Assembly (NCBI GenBank): GCA_030706785.1
Contig: JAUZNW010000006.1
Span: 1 to 48,135 of the forward strand
From: Bacteroidota bacterium
GTDB lineage: Bacteria > Bacteroidota > Bacteroidia > Bacteroidales > VadinHA17
DNA: 48,135 nucleotides
Direction of reading: 5' to 3'
The number at the start of each line of letters is the position of its first letter. Within the stretch, counting starts at the first letter, position 1. Position numbers and translations under genes: made by a program. This document shows positions 33,999 through 41,543 of this stretch, piece after piece. The notes beneath the pieces are model-generated. The model was not told where the DNA came from. It did no database searches and saw nothing but the letters and a program-made list of their open reading frames with translations.

Positions 33999-36591
33999 TT
34001 TCTTTTTTTACGGCCGGAGCTTCTTCCTGGGCAGGATTTATTGTATCGGATCCTTCCCAGGAAACCCTGAACCTGGGTTTAGAGGCCTGCTTCTTTTCCG
34101 TCCCGGAACTTTTACTGTACCCGCCGTATTCCTCATTCAGGATGGTTCTAAGGTTCTGCTTTTCCTTCTGAAATTCGCTTTTTATCTGGTTCCCGGCAGC
34201 TTTCATATCATAGCTTACCTTTACATCCTCTCCCTTGCCATTAATCCTGAGGAGAATTGACGTCCTTCCAAGGCCGTCGTCTTCAATCTCGCCGAACTCA
34301 TCGGACAATGTTTTGTTTTTTCTTGCCTTGTTGCTGAGGATCTCAGAAAGCCTCATCTTCACATGATACTCGTACTCATTTTCGAAGCTGTGCTTACCGT
34401 TTACTGATAGATCAACTGCCGATGAATTGATGTCAATCTGCGGCACATAGAAAACATTGTCCTTTATAAAGAATGTATTTTCCAGCTGACTGAATTTAAT
34501 ATTCTCGAGTTCCGAAAGAGCTATGAATGATGACAAAGCCTTGACAGGATCAAAATCGATCAAGGCTCCGTTTGTAAGTAAATATTTCCCCTCAGCTGTC
34601 AGTTTGCTCATCAGAGGTTTAAGAAGTGAATCGACAGGGAGAACCAGTGAGATTGTTCCGGAGAGAGAACCTGCAATATTCTCAGCTTTCAGAAATCCCT
34701 GACCGAAATTGTGAAATGTGTTGAACGCCTCGTTGACATCCACACCGGTAATGTCAAATGTCCCTCTCCCGGTGAATGATTTGTCAGGATGCTGTGCCAC
34801 AAGAATGTTCCCCGAGACCTTCCCTTTCTGCGAATTCAGGTTTATTGTCCTGAAGTTCAGCATTTTGGGCCTTACACCAAGACTGCCTGAAATCTTTCGC
34901 GCATCAAAGGTTTTATAGATCAGTGTGTCAAGACTGAAGTCAAGATCGATATTAATATCGGAAGGAAGGGTAAGCGCAGCCTTAGGCGGCTGGGTCTTAT
35001 CCATTTTATTCTTTTCCGTGGGGTTGTCCATGAAAAGTTCAGGCTTGATAAGTGAAGCATAAAGTAATCCTGATCCGGACAAGGTGACCGGATTACCCGC
35101 AAGCCAGCCCGGGAAGTTTGCAAACTTCCCGTTAAGCCTTATTTTCTGGCCGTTGAAGTTAAATCTGAAATTATCGGTGACTGTGGTTTCCTTAATAAAG
35201 ACATCGCCATTTACATCCCTGAAATCTATATTCTTATTATTCAGCTTTATGCCGAATGACTTGAAGCCCAGTGTGGAGTGTGAGTTCATATCCAGGAGTT
35301 CAGCAAGCCTGAAGCCGTTCCTTGTATCGGGATAGCCTGAAAAATTTAGATCAAGGTCAATGGAACCAGTTGCTTTTGCCACATTCTTCAGGTTGAAGAA
35401 TTCAGTGATCTCTGCTGGCAGCAGGGCTCCTTTTAATGCTAATTCTGCCTTTGGCCTTGAGAAGTTGGTCATCGAAAACGAACCTCTGAATTCCGATGAT
35501 CCGAGACGTGCCGTGAAATTGCTTAAGCTGAACAGGCTTGTTTCAGTATTGTTCCTGGGGCCGTTGGTCAGCGATCCGTCAAAGGAGAACCGGTCAATCT
35601 TAATATCCGACCTGCGGTTATTTATTCGTGCATTCTTAAGCGAAAAGCTTACATCACAGTGCGGATTTTCCTTTTTCGAGGCATAACCTTTTATTTTGCT
35701 GTCAAGTTTCAGGATTCCTGAAGGATGAAAGTCAGATACCTTGTTGCGGTATTTCTCGGGGAACAGATTCACTATCCTGGAAATATCGATATTGTTGCCT
35801 GTAACATTCAGGTCAAGATAATTATCTGATGCAACAAAGCCGGTCAGGACAAAATCCCAGTTTTCCACTGTCATTGTGCTTTTCCTGAAAAAGATACCCT
35901 TTTGGTTCTTGTTCAGGCTCACATCAAGCTTAGCGGGGATGCTCTGCCTGATTGCAGTGCTGTCAATGCTGAATAGTGTAAAAAGTGTCCCTGAATTACC
36001 TTCGAAATCAATATTATTTCCTTTGATTTTGCTTCTGCATCGGCCATCCTTGAATACCCCTTTAATAATCAGATTTACTCGGAGGTCATTATATACAAAG
36101 TTTACATCTGAAAGGTTGATCCTGTTGAGGTTGAGCCTGACTTTATTACTTGTAGAGCTGGTCTCATTCCCTGAAAATTCATAGTTATAGCCTCCGGCAG
36201 AATCGGTGAATATATTCAGGTTACCTGATTTAACATCTATCCTGGTAAAGGTATAGGCTCCCCTCAGGAGGTCGGTCATCCTGCAAATAATGGAGGCTGA
36301 TTTTGCTGCCAGAAGGGTATCTGTATTGATATCCTTAAATGCAGAAACATCAAATGTCGGTGATGAGTGAACAAGAACATTTTTAAGTTCAACGGTTGCA
36401 TTCGGGAATTTTCTGATAAGCGACAGCCGGTATGATCCGGTTTCTATTTTAGTTGTGAAATTCCTGTTCAGAGTTTTGATTATGATGTCGCCCACCCTGT
36501 TCTGCATAATCAGGGATGCTGAAAATAACAGTACCAGGACGGCTACAAAAATTATAACTGCTATTTTCAGAATTTTCGGCAGGACTTTCAT
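33967..36591 (-). CDS. AsmA-like envelope protein
   Basis: An 874-residue protein with one N-terminal membrane segment (about residues 7-27) and a long periplasmic part. The N-terminal pattern NFTTKIETGSYRLSLIRKFP and C-terminal regions such as LTAEGKYLLTNGALIDFDPV and VDLSVNGKHSFENEYEYHVK are the AsmA/DUF748 type, related to the bridge-like lipid-transfer proteins of the Gram-negative envelope. The C-terminal tail is Lys-rich with a Pro/Glu segment. A role in phospholipid transport or outer-membrane homeostasis is inferred from the family. It starts at ATG 36591 and overlaps the histidine kinase frame. Confidence 0.85.
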   Translation of the reverse strand: MKVLPKILKIAVIIFVAVLVLLFSASLIMQNRVGDIIIKTLNRNFTTKIETGSYRLSLIRKFPNATVELKNVLVHSSPTFDVSAFKDINTDTLLAAKSASIICRMTDLLRGAYTFTRIDVKSGNLNIFTDSAGGYNYEFSGNETSSTSNKVRLNLNRINLSDVNFVYNDLRVNLIIKGVFKDGRCRSKIKGNNIDFEGNSGTLFTLFSIDSTAIRQSIPAKLDVSLNKNQKGIFFRKSTMTVENWDFVLTGFVASDNYLDLNVTGNNIDISRIVNLFPEKYRNKVSDFHPSGILKLDSKIKGYASKKENPHCDVSFSLKNARINNRRSDIKIDRFSFDGSLTNGPRNNTETSLFSLSNFTARLGSSEFRGSFSMTNFSRPKAELALKGALLPAEITEFFNLKNVAKATGSIDLDLNFSGYPDTRNGFRLAELLDMNSHSTLGFKSFGIKLNNKNIDFRDVNGDVFIKETTVTDNFRFNFNGQKIRLNGKFANFPGWLAGNPVTLSGSGLLYASLIKPELFMDNPTEKNKMDKTQPPKAALTLPSDINIDLDFSLDTLIYKTFDARKISGSLGVRPKMLNFRTINLNSQKGKVSGNILVAQHPDKSFTGRGTFDITGVDVNEAFNTFHNFGQGFLKAENIAGSLSGTISLVLPVDSLLKPLMSKLTAEGKYLLTNGALIDFDPVKALSSFIALSELENIKFSQLENTFFIKDNVFYVPQIDINSSAVDLSVNGKHSFENEYEYHVKMRLSEILSNKARKNKTLSDEFGEIEDDGLGRTSILLRINGKGEDVKVSYDMKAAGNQIKSEFQKEKQNLRTILNEEYGGYSKSSGTEKKQASKPRFRVSWEGSDTINPAQEEAPAVKKESVFKRIFRKK

Positions 36592-36666
36592 CTATGTGCT
36601 GCAAAAATCAAAAGGAACGGTCTATAAACGGCAGTCAAAGATAAATTATTTGGATCAGGTTTATTT

Positions 36667-37374
36667 TTATTTGAACAGAAATGAAAAATCATCGTTTTCA
36701 CCCAGTTCAAGAGGCTCTTCATTTTTTCTGAATATTCTTGCCTTCTTATGACCGGTAAAAACTATCCTGTCTTCCTCAACCGCAAGCATTGTACCTTCCC
36801 TGAGACCCACAACCCAGACATTTCGGTTAATATCAATGAACTCCTCTATCCGCTGTTCCCTGGTTTCACCGGCATGGCCGTCGGGATTCCCGTCAAGATA
36901 GTGTGGATTTATCTGGAAGGACACAAGGTTGAATGCCTTGAATGAAGCTGGTTCCACAACAGGCATGTCGTTGGTTGTGCGGATCGTCGGACAGGCGACA
37001 TTTGCACCGGCACTCCAGCCGATATACGGAGTCCTGGCCAGTACCTTCTGCCTGATGGGATCGATGAGCCTGAAATCCTGAAGCATCTTTAAAAGCTTCC
37101 ATGTATTCCCACCGCCAACGACAATCACAGGAGCACTCCTGACAGCGTTCAGGGGATTTGTATAGTGATGGATTGAAATAATATCATGTCCGATCTCCCT
37201 GAACTTATCTCTTACCCTAAGCTCGTAGTCATTGTAGGAGAAGGTCACTGCAGCATAAGGTATGAACAATGCTTTTACATGCCCGTCGCCAAGGAATTCC
37301 TTTATTCTTGCCAACGGATGTCCAAGGTATCCTTCTCCTGCATTTGTTGAATTGCTTATAAGTAAAAGTCTCAT
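36667..37374 (-). CDS. pepE: Peptidase E (aspartyl dipeptidase, S51 family)
   Basis: A 235-residue cytoplasmic serine peptidase that releases N-terminal Asp from dipeptides. The nucleophile elbow is YIGWSAGANVACP, preceded by VVGGGNTWKLL. His in NPHYLDG is a candidate catalytic residue. The length is standard and no signal peptide is present. It starts at ATG 37374; the gene is preceded by a two-hairpin repeat and followed by the AsmA-like gene after 75 bases. Confidence 0.93.
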   Translation of the reverse strand: MRLLLISNSTNAGEGYLGHPLARIKEFLGDGHVKALFIPYAAVTFSYNDYELRVRDKFREIGHDIISIHHYTNPLNAVRSAPVIVVGGGNTWKLLKMLQDFRLIDPIRQKVLARTPYIGWSAGANVACPTIRTTNDMPVVEPASFKAFNLVSFQINPHYLDGNPDGHAGETREQRIEEFIDINRNVWVVGLREGTMLAVEEDRIVFTGHKKARIFRKNEEPLELGENDDFSFLFK

Positions 37375-37417
37375 TTTATGCAGATTTGGAGATATAGAAT
37401 AAGTCTCTTTTTCTTTT

Positions 37418-37485
37418 ACCCCTAAATCCCCCAGGGGGGACTTTTATATTTGACAACCCCCCCTTTGGGGGGATAGGGAGTAAAA
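37418..37485. repeat. Two-hairpin intergenic repeat, copy 1
   Basis: ACCCCTAAAT, then CCCCC-A-GGGGG (37428-37438), ACTTTTATATTTGACAA, then CCCCCC-TTT-GGGGGG (37458-37472) and ATAGGGAGTAAAA. The same order of two hairpins with the same flanks is found at 41187-41295, there with extra sequence inside the first loop. It sits between the ThiF-like and peptidase E genes. Confidence 0.8.
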
Positions 37486-37512
37486 ATAGGATTGATCTAC
37501 ACCCCAGATTTA

Positions 37513-38289
37513 TCAATACGTTTCATTTAGCCTATTTATATTATGGTTCTCCGGCACGCATTCCAGTTTCAGTATGCGGAATACATAATCATATATATTT
37601 AAAATCAGCAGCTTGCCTGAAAGAATATCTCCGTACCCGGTAATGATCTTTATTACTTCGTTTGCCATGATTGTCCCTGTTATACCAGGAACGACTCCAA
37701 GCAGGCCTGTTTCATCCGACGCAGGATTCCTGAAATCAGCCTGGAGGGGATTTGGATTGAAACACCTGTATGTCGGCCCTCCCCTGTAATTGAATACTGA
37801 GACCTGCCCTTCGTATTTATAGATCGCTCCATGCACCATAGGCTTGTTCAGGATTACGCTGGCATCGCTTAGCAGGAATCTCGTTGGATAATTGTCGGTG
37901 GCATCGACAATAATATCGTAGTCTGCCAGTACCCTGAGGGCATTGGCAGCTTCGATCCTTAAGTTAATCCTGTCAATTTTGACCAGATCGTTTAGACTCT
38001 CAATCCTGACTGCAGCAATTATCGATTTGAGCTTTCCTACGTCATTGGAACCATACAGGATCTGACGCTGAAGATCAGACTCATCCACCATGCCGGATTC
38101 TGCAACTGCCAGCCTGCCTATCCCTGCAGCTGCCAGGTATTGGAGTACAGGACATCCGAGGCCACCGGCGCCTACAATGATGACTTTCGCCTGTTTAAGC
38201 AGCTCCTGGCCACTGACTCCAATTTCCGGAAGCAGGATCTGCCGGCTGTATCTCTTGATCTCATGGAGGGATAAAATCTTATCCGACAT
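37513..38289 (-). CDS. ThiF/MoeB/HesA-family E1-like adenylyltransferase
   Basis: A protein of about 258 residues that should adenylate the C-terminal Gly of a ubiquitin-like sulfur carrier. The nucleotide site is VIIVGAGGLGCPVLQYLAAAG and the Mg-binding Asp is in IIVDATDNYPTRF. RYSRQILLPEIG is the family start. The structural zinc site of MoeB looks lost: only one Cys remains in TYRCFNPNP and one in LECVPE, where CxxC pairs are usual. A partner could be MoaD at 11395 or an unlinked ThiS. The frame opens at 38313, but ATG 38289 (MSDKILSLHEIKRYSRQ) is preferred. Confidence 0.88.
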   Translation of the reverse strand: MSDKILSLHEIKRYSRQILLPEIGVSGQELLKQAKVIIVGAGGLGCPVLQYLAAAGIGRLAVAESGMVDESDLQRQILYGSNDVGKLKSIIAAVRIESLNDLVKIDRINLRIEAANALRVLADYDIIVDATDNYPTRFLLSDASVILNKPMVHGAIYKYEGQVSVFNYRGGPTYRCFNPNPLQADFRNPASDETGLLGVVPGITGTIMANEVIKIITGYGDILSGKLLILNIYDYVFRILKLECVPENHNINRLNETY

Positions 38290-38339
38290 TACAAGTAATT
38301 TTGAATAAGTCAAAAATAAGATTGAAAATGGTAAAATGC

Positions 38340-38365
38340 AAAAAAGGCGACAGCCTCCTGTCGCC
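38340..38365 (-). terminator. Rho-independent terminator of the sigma/barrel operon
   Basis: On the minus strand GGCGACAG, loop GAGG, CTGTCGCC forms an 8-base stem (38346-38365) followed by six T. It begins 22 bases after the barrel protein stop and so ends the ECF sigma operon. Confidence 0.85.
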
Positions 38366-38390
38366 TTTCGCCCTTCGCCCTTCGCCTTTA
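38343..38390. repeat. Heptamer array with inverted arm (CGCCYTT units)
   Basis: Four tandem 7-base units, CGCCTTT, CGCCCTT, CGCCCTT, CGCCTTT, occupy 38362-38389, and the inverse unit AAAGGCG stands at 38343-38349. The array includes part of the terminator and runs into the barrel stop codon. Compare the arrays at 44105 and 47060. Confidence 0.75.
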
Positions 38391-39281
38391 ATCATTGAAT
38401 GTAAATGCCAGTCCGATTTCAAACGGCTCAAGGTTAAGTCCGTTCGGGCCCTTGTTATCCTGGAACCATGGAGTGAGATAGTAAGTTCCGTAGATCATGA
38501 AGTTCTGGTATCCGACTCTGGCGGTAACACCGCCTCTCAGCAGATTCAGGTTATAATCCCCGTTGACCTTCGATTTTTCCTTGTCCTCATAAACAATCTT
38601 CGTCCATGCGTTTAACCTTAATCCGCCTACAACACCTGCTGAGATATTAAGATGATTGTCAAACCCGGCCGGGATCTGCACTTCCAGCAAGGCCGGAACA
38701 TTCAGATAGATCGCTCCAAACTTCGATCTCTTTACCGGAGGTGTAACACCGTTATAATAGACAGGTTCGATCACCTCATCGGATCCTATATCAATACTGT
38801 TACCATGTTCAAACCTGTAGTTGTTCCAGTTAAGTCCTATGCCCGTAACTATTCCCATATGGCGGCTGAAGCCAATGCTCAGCTGGGAAAAATTAAGATT
38901 CAGATTGAGTGAGCTGTTGGCATCCACCTTCATGTAGGACACATCCTCGGGAAGAGTCATTGATCGGTTATAGGCATAGTTGTTAAATCCAATCTCGAAT
39001 CCTGACCAGTGTCCCCTGAAATGCCTTGCACCCCTGTCAGGATGTTCATCCTCCCACTCCTGGTATCGGTTACGGTTATGATCGTTCTCGTAAACTCTGA
39101 CAGCCTCATTTTTCTCATTTGTGACTGTTGCTCCTTCCAGCGACTCCAGCGTTTCCAGCCTTTTGTTAACCTGGCTGCCGGTTGTAGTCGTATTCTTGGT
39201 CTCCTGTCCTTCGCTTGCCTGAAAAGCGAATCCCTGGCAGATAACTGCTGCTGCTAACATTAAAAATACATTCCGTATCAT
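38388..39281 (-). CDS. Outer-membrane beta-barrel protein, PorT-like
   Basis: A 297-residue protein with a signal peptide (MIRNVFLMLAAAVICQGFAF, cleavage near residue 20). After a polar linker rich in Thr, Glu and Asn (25-85), the rest alternates aromatic and polar residues in strands such as GFEIGFNNYAYN, LSIGFSRHMGIVTGIGLNW and VTARVGYQNFMIYGTYYL, ending in aromatic/hydrophobic TFND. This fits the outer-membrane barrel domain family (PorT-like). The function is unknown. It is the last gene of the ECF sigma operon, 47 bases after the membrane partner gene. Confidence 0.75.
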   Translation of the reverse strand: MIRNVFLMLAAAVICQGFAFQASEGQETKNTTTTGSQVNKRLETLESLEGATVTNEKNEAVRVYENDHNRNRYQEWEDEHPDRGARHFRGHWSGFEIGFNNYAYNRSMTLPEDVSYMKVDANSSLNLNLNFSQLSIGFSRHMGIVTGIGLNWNNYRFEHGNSIDIGSDEVIEPVYYNGVTPPVKRSKFGAIYLNVPALLEVQIPAGFDNHLNISAGVVGGLRLNAWTKIVYEDKEKSKVNGDYNLNLLRGGVTARVGYQNFMIYGTYYLTPWFQDNKGPNGLNLEPFEIGLAFTFND

Positions 39282-39328
39282 GGCTTTGAATATTTTCTAT
39301 TGCAGTGACGGAGATATAATCTGAAAAG

Positions 39329-40435
39329 TTACAGTGAACCGGAATCCTTTCTTGACGGAGTGTTGAAATTAACCAGTCTTGAGCTGAAACGGTAGGATCT
39401 TACCTCTCCTCTTTCATCAATGTTTTTATGGAGAGCAAGTTCCCATCCGAAAAGCTTGTTCAGGCCTGTCAGCCCGGCGACTGCAATGTCAAATGTTGTG
39501 ACCGGGGCAGTTGCGTGAGCCTTATCATTCATAATCTTCTCATGGAAGATCCTTGCGAAAAACCGTTCCACATTGCTCCTGTCTTCCTCAAATGGGGATG
39601 GCAGAGTGGCTTCGCGACTAAAGGCCAGGATCGATTCAGGAATGGAATTATTTGATATTAATATATTTTCAGGCAACCGCACATTAACCACGCTTATTGC
39701 AGCTGCCCTCTGGATCTCTGGTATGTAAATAACTGAATCAGCCTTACTTTGATTGTCAGGAGCCGATTGAGATTGTACATTGTTTATCTCGGGAGATACG
39801 GCTGCTTCCCGTGCATTTTTTGTATTATGAATACTTATAGCAGCCCGCTGGGCCTTGTCCGTTGTGATCTTTGAAGGATAAAGTATAGTCAGAGTGTCTG
39901 GCTTTGCAACAATTGCCTGATTGTTTTTCCTTGAAAGGCCGGAAGGGAACAGAAGATAAATGCCAATGATCGCTGCAACAGTCGCAGCAATGCTTAAGCC
40001 TGTAATGGAGATCCTGATCACTTTCTGTCCTGAGGTAAGCTTTTTGAGAGCTTTTTTCCCGGCATAAATATATGGTATTGATTTAAGCCTGAGCTTCATC
40101 GTAAGCTCTAGTTCCCTCTTCTTAGACCCATCACTGGCTGTCATCTCAAGGAGCTCTGATTTTTGATCAGGGCTCAGATCATCCTCCAGATAAGCAATGC
40201 ATAGATTCTCAAATTGTTCATGAGTCAGGCTTTCGGCTGTTTTACGCAGGCTCTCCTTTCCCGGGAATGCATTTATGCCAGGCTTAAGGCTGATCTGCTT
40301 GAGACCGTCTATTTCATCCCGTATGTCAGGATTTTCCTTGAGGAATTCCATAAACTCTTCAGACTGCTTTTCACTGAGCCTTCCCCCGAGCCAGTCAAGT
40401 GACCATATTTCATAATTTGATCTGTCCGGCTTCAT
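39329..40435 (-). CDS. Membrane protein, putative anti-sigma factor partner
   Basis: A protein of about 368 residues with a single membrane segment (about 140-160 of the 40435-start protein) following a soluble N-terminal half. The N-terminus (NYEIWSLDWLGGRLSEKQSEEFMEFL) resembles the zinc-free anti-sigma domain that starts many Bacteroidota anti-sigma factors, and it directly follows an ECF sigma gene with 2 bases between. The external part (about 160-368) has no recognised domain. The frame opens at 40471 within the sigma gene; ATG 40435 is preferred. Role as anti-sigma factor is an inference from context and topology. Confidence 0.7.
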   Translation of the reverse strand: MKPDRSNYEIWSLDWLGGRLSEKQSEEFMEFLKENPDIRDEIDGLKQISLKPGINAFPGKESLRKTAESLTHEQFENLCIAYLEDDLSPDQKSELLEMTASDGSKKRELELTMKLRLKSIPYIYAGKKALKKLTSGQKVIRISITGLSIAATVAAIIGIYLLFPSGLSRKNNQAIVAKPDTLTILYPSKITTDKAQRAAISIHNTKNAREAAVSPEINNVQSQSAPDNQSKADSVIYIPEIQRAAAISVVNVRLPENILISNNSIPESILAFSREATLPSPFEEDRSNVERFFARIFHEKIMNDKAHATAPVTTFDIAVAGLTGLNKLFGWELALHKNIDERGEVRSYRFSSRLVNFNTPSRKDSGSL

Positions 40436-40437
40436 GG

Positions 40438-40923
40438 CTAAATAACTGTTTCGATCTTTCCGATAAAGCATTTAAGCGCAACCCTCCCTCTGTAAATATT
40501 GATCTTTACCTGGGCCTCACTCAATCCCGTTATTTCTCCTATTTCCCTGTAGCTGTATCCTTCATAGTCGCGAAGAAGGATGAGCGATCTCTGAGTTTCT
40601 GAGAGGCGGCCCAGGGCCATATGGAGAACCTCATTGAGATCGCTGTACTGCGATTCCGAAAGAAAGTCATTCTGAGAAGAATCTTCCAGCGAAATGATCC
40701 TTGATTCTTTCCTGATGATATCTATCATGGTCCTGTATGCCGTTGTGAACAACCATGATTTTACAACCTGATAATCAATATCAGTCACATTCCTCCACAA
40801 TTTTTCATAACTGTCCTGGACGATGTCGTTTGACCGGTCCTCATCCTTCAGGTTTGCCCGGATGAAGCGATAAACCGAATCGGAATATTCTTCTACAGAT
40901 CTGTTATATTCCGTTATGGTCAT
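40438..40923 (-). CDS. ECF RNA polymerase sigma factor
   Basis: A 161-residue sigma-70 of the extracytoplasmic-function class. Region 2 spans residues 10-75 (SVYRFIRANLKDEDRSNDIVQDSYEKLW; the DNA-melting part KSWLFTTAYRTMIDI). Region 4 covers 105-155, with the helix-turn-helix LLRDYEGYSYREIGEITGLSEAQVKINIYRGR. It should direct transcription of an envelope-related regulon and probably of its own operon. It is the first gene of a three-gene operon with a membrane partner and a barrel protein. It starts at ATG 40923. Confidence 0.95.
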   Translation of the reverse strand: MTITEYNRSVEEYSDSVYRFIRANLKDEDRSNDIVQDSYEKLWRNVTDIDYQVVKSWLFTTAYRTMIDIIRKESRIISLEDSSQNDFLSESQYSDLNEVLHMALGRLSETQRSLILLRDYEGYSYREIGEITGLSEAQVKINIYRGRVALKCFIGKIETVI

Positions 40924-41543
40924 TTGTTGAATTACAGAATAAAGACGGCATGAAGATAGGAATAGTTACATTGATTATAAGAAAATAACCAAAAGTACCC
41001 CCTTCCTGTTCGCCAGGGGCTTAACAGGACTCCCCCTTACAGGGGGAGAACATTTAGGAAATATCCAGAAGGTCCCCTTTCTCGGTGATGCCCCGCCCTT
41101 GCGGGATGGGGAGAATTATGGCGGTTATGAAATTATCCGGTAAATAAACAAGCAGAAGCTGCCTCAAGAGTCTTTTCTGATCAACAACCCTTAAATCCCC
41201 CAGGCCTTGCTCCGACGAAGCGGCTTCGCGAAGGCGAAGGGGGACTTAATTATGAGCAGATAACTGCGATGCCCCCCTTGGGGGGTTGGGGGTAAACAAT
41301 GACTTTTAAGACGGCTTCTGTATTGTTTTTATTTGCGTTTAATCCGCCTTCGCGTAAAGCTTGTGCCTCCGCTGAAGCTTCGGCGACACGCGGATGGCGG
41401 ACGCGAAGGTAAGGTATAATTCCTCGGTGCTTGCACCGTTCTTAGAGTCCAGAGCTTGCTCTGGAGTCCATACCATTTGATTTACGTAGTTCATTACGTA
41501 AATCTTCTTACGTATTTACGCAATTAAGTAATGAACAAAATAA
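40924..41543. repeat. Gene-free repeat cluster of short inverted repeats
   Basis: About 620 bases without a convincing gene. Hairpins in order: CTCCCCC/GGGGGAG (41030-41048), CCCGC/GCGGG (41092-41105), the two-hairpin repeat (41187-41295), CCTTCGCGT/ACGCGAAGG (41347-41355 with 41401-41409, enclosing GAAGCTTC at 41374-41381), CGGTGC/GCACCG (41425-41438, loop TT), CCAGAGC/GCTCTGG (41449-41464, loop TT) and GATTTACGTA/TACGTAAATC (41479-41504). The promoter of the ECF sigma gene must lie at the left edge. I see no tRNA, CRISPR or transposase. Confidence 0.85.
41187..41295. repeat. Two-hairpin intergenic repeat, copy 2, with insertion
   Basis: AACCCTTAAATCCCCC and GGGGGACTTAATTA are the two arms of the first hairpin, but the loop, one base in copy 1, holds about 36 bases here and itself folds (GAAGC/GCTTC). 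CCCCCC-TT-GGGGGG (41272-41285) and TTGGGGGTAAA follow, as in copy 1 at 37418. Confidence 0.75.

Noticed and set aside
41030-41510. Inverted repeats as ends of an insertion sequence
   Set aside because: No transposase frame lies between any pair of repeats, and the arms are too short and too many.
40924-41543. tRNA or other stable RNA in the repeat cluster
   Set aside because: No cloverleaf with a TTC-type T-loop and anticodon arm could be found among the hairpins.
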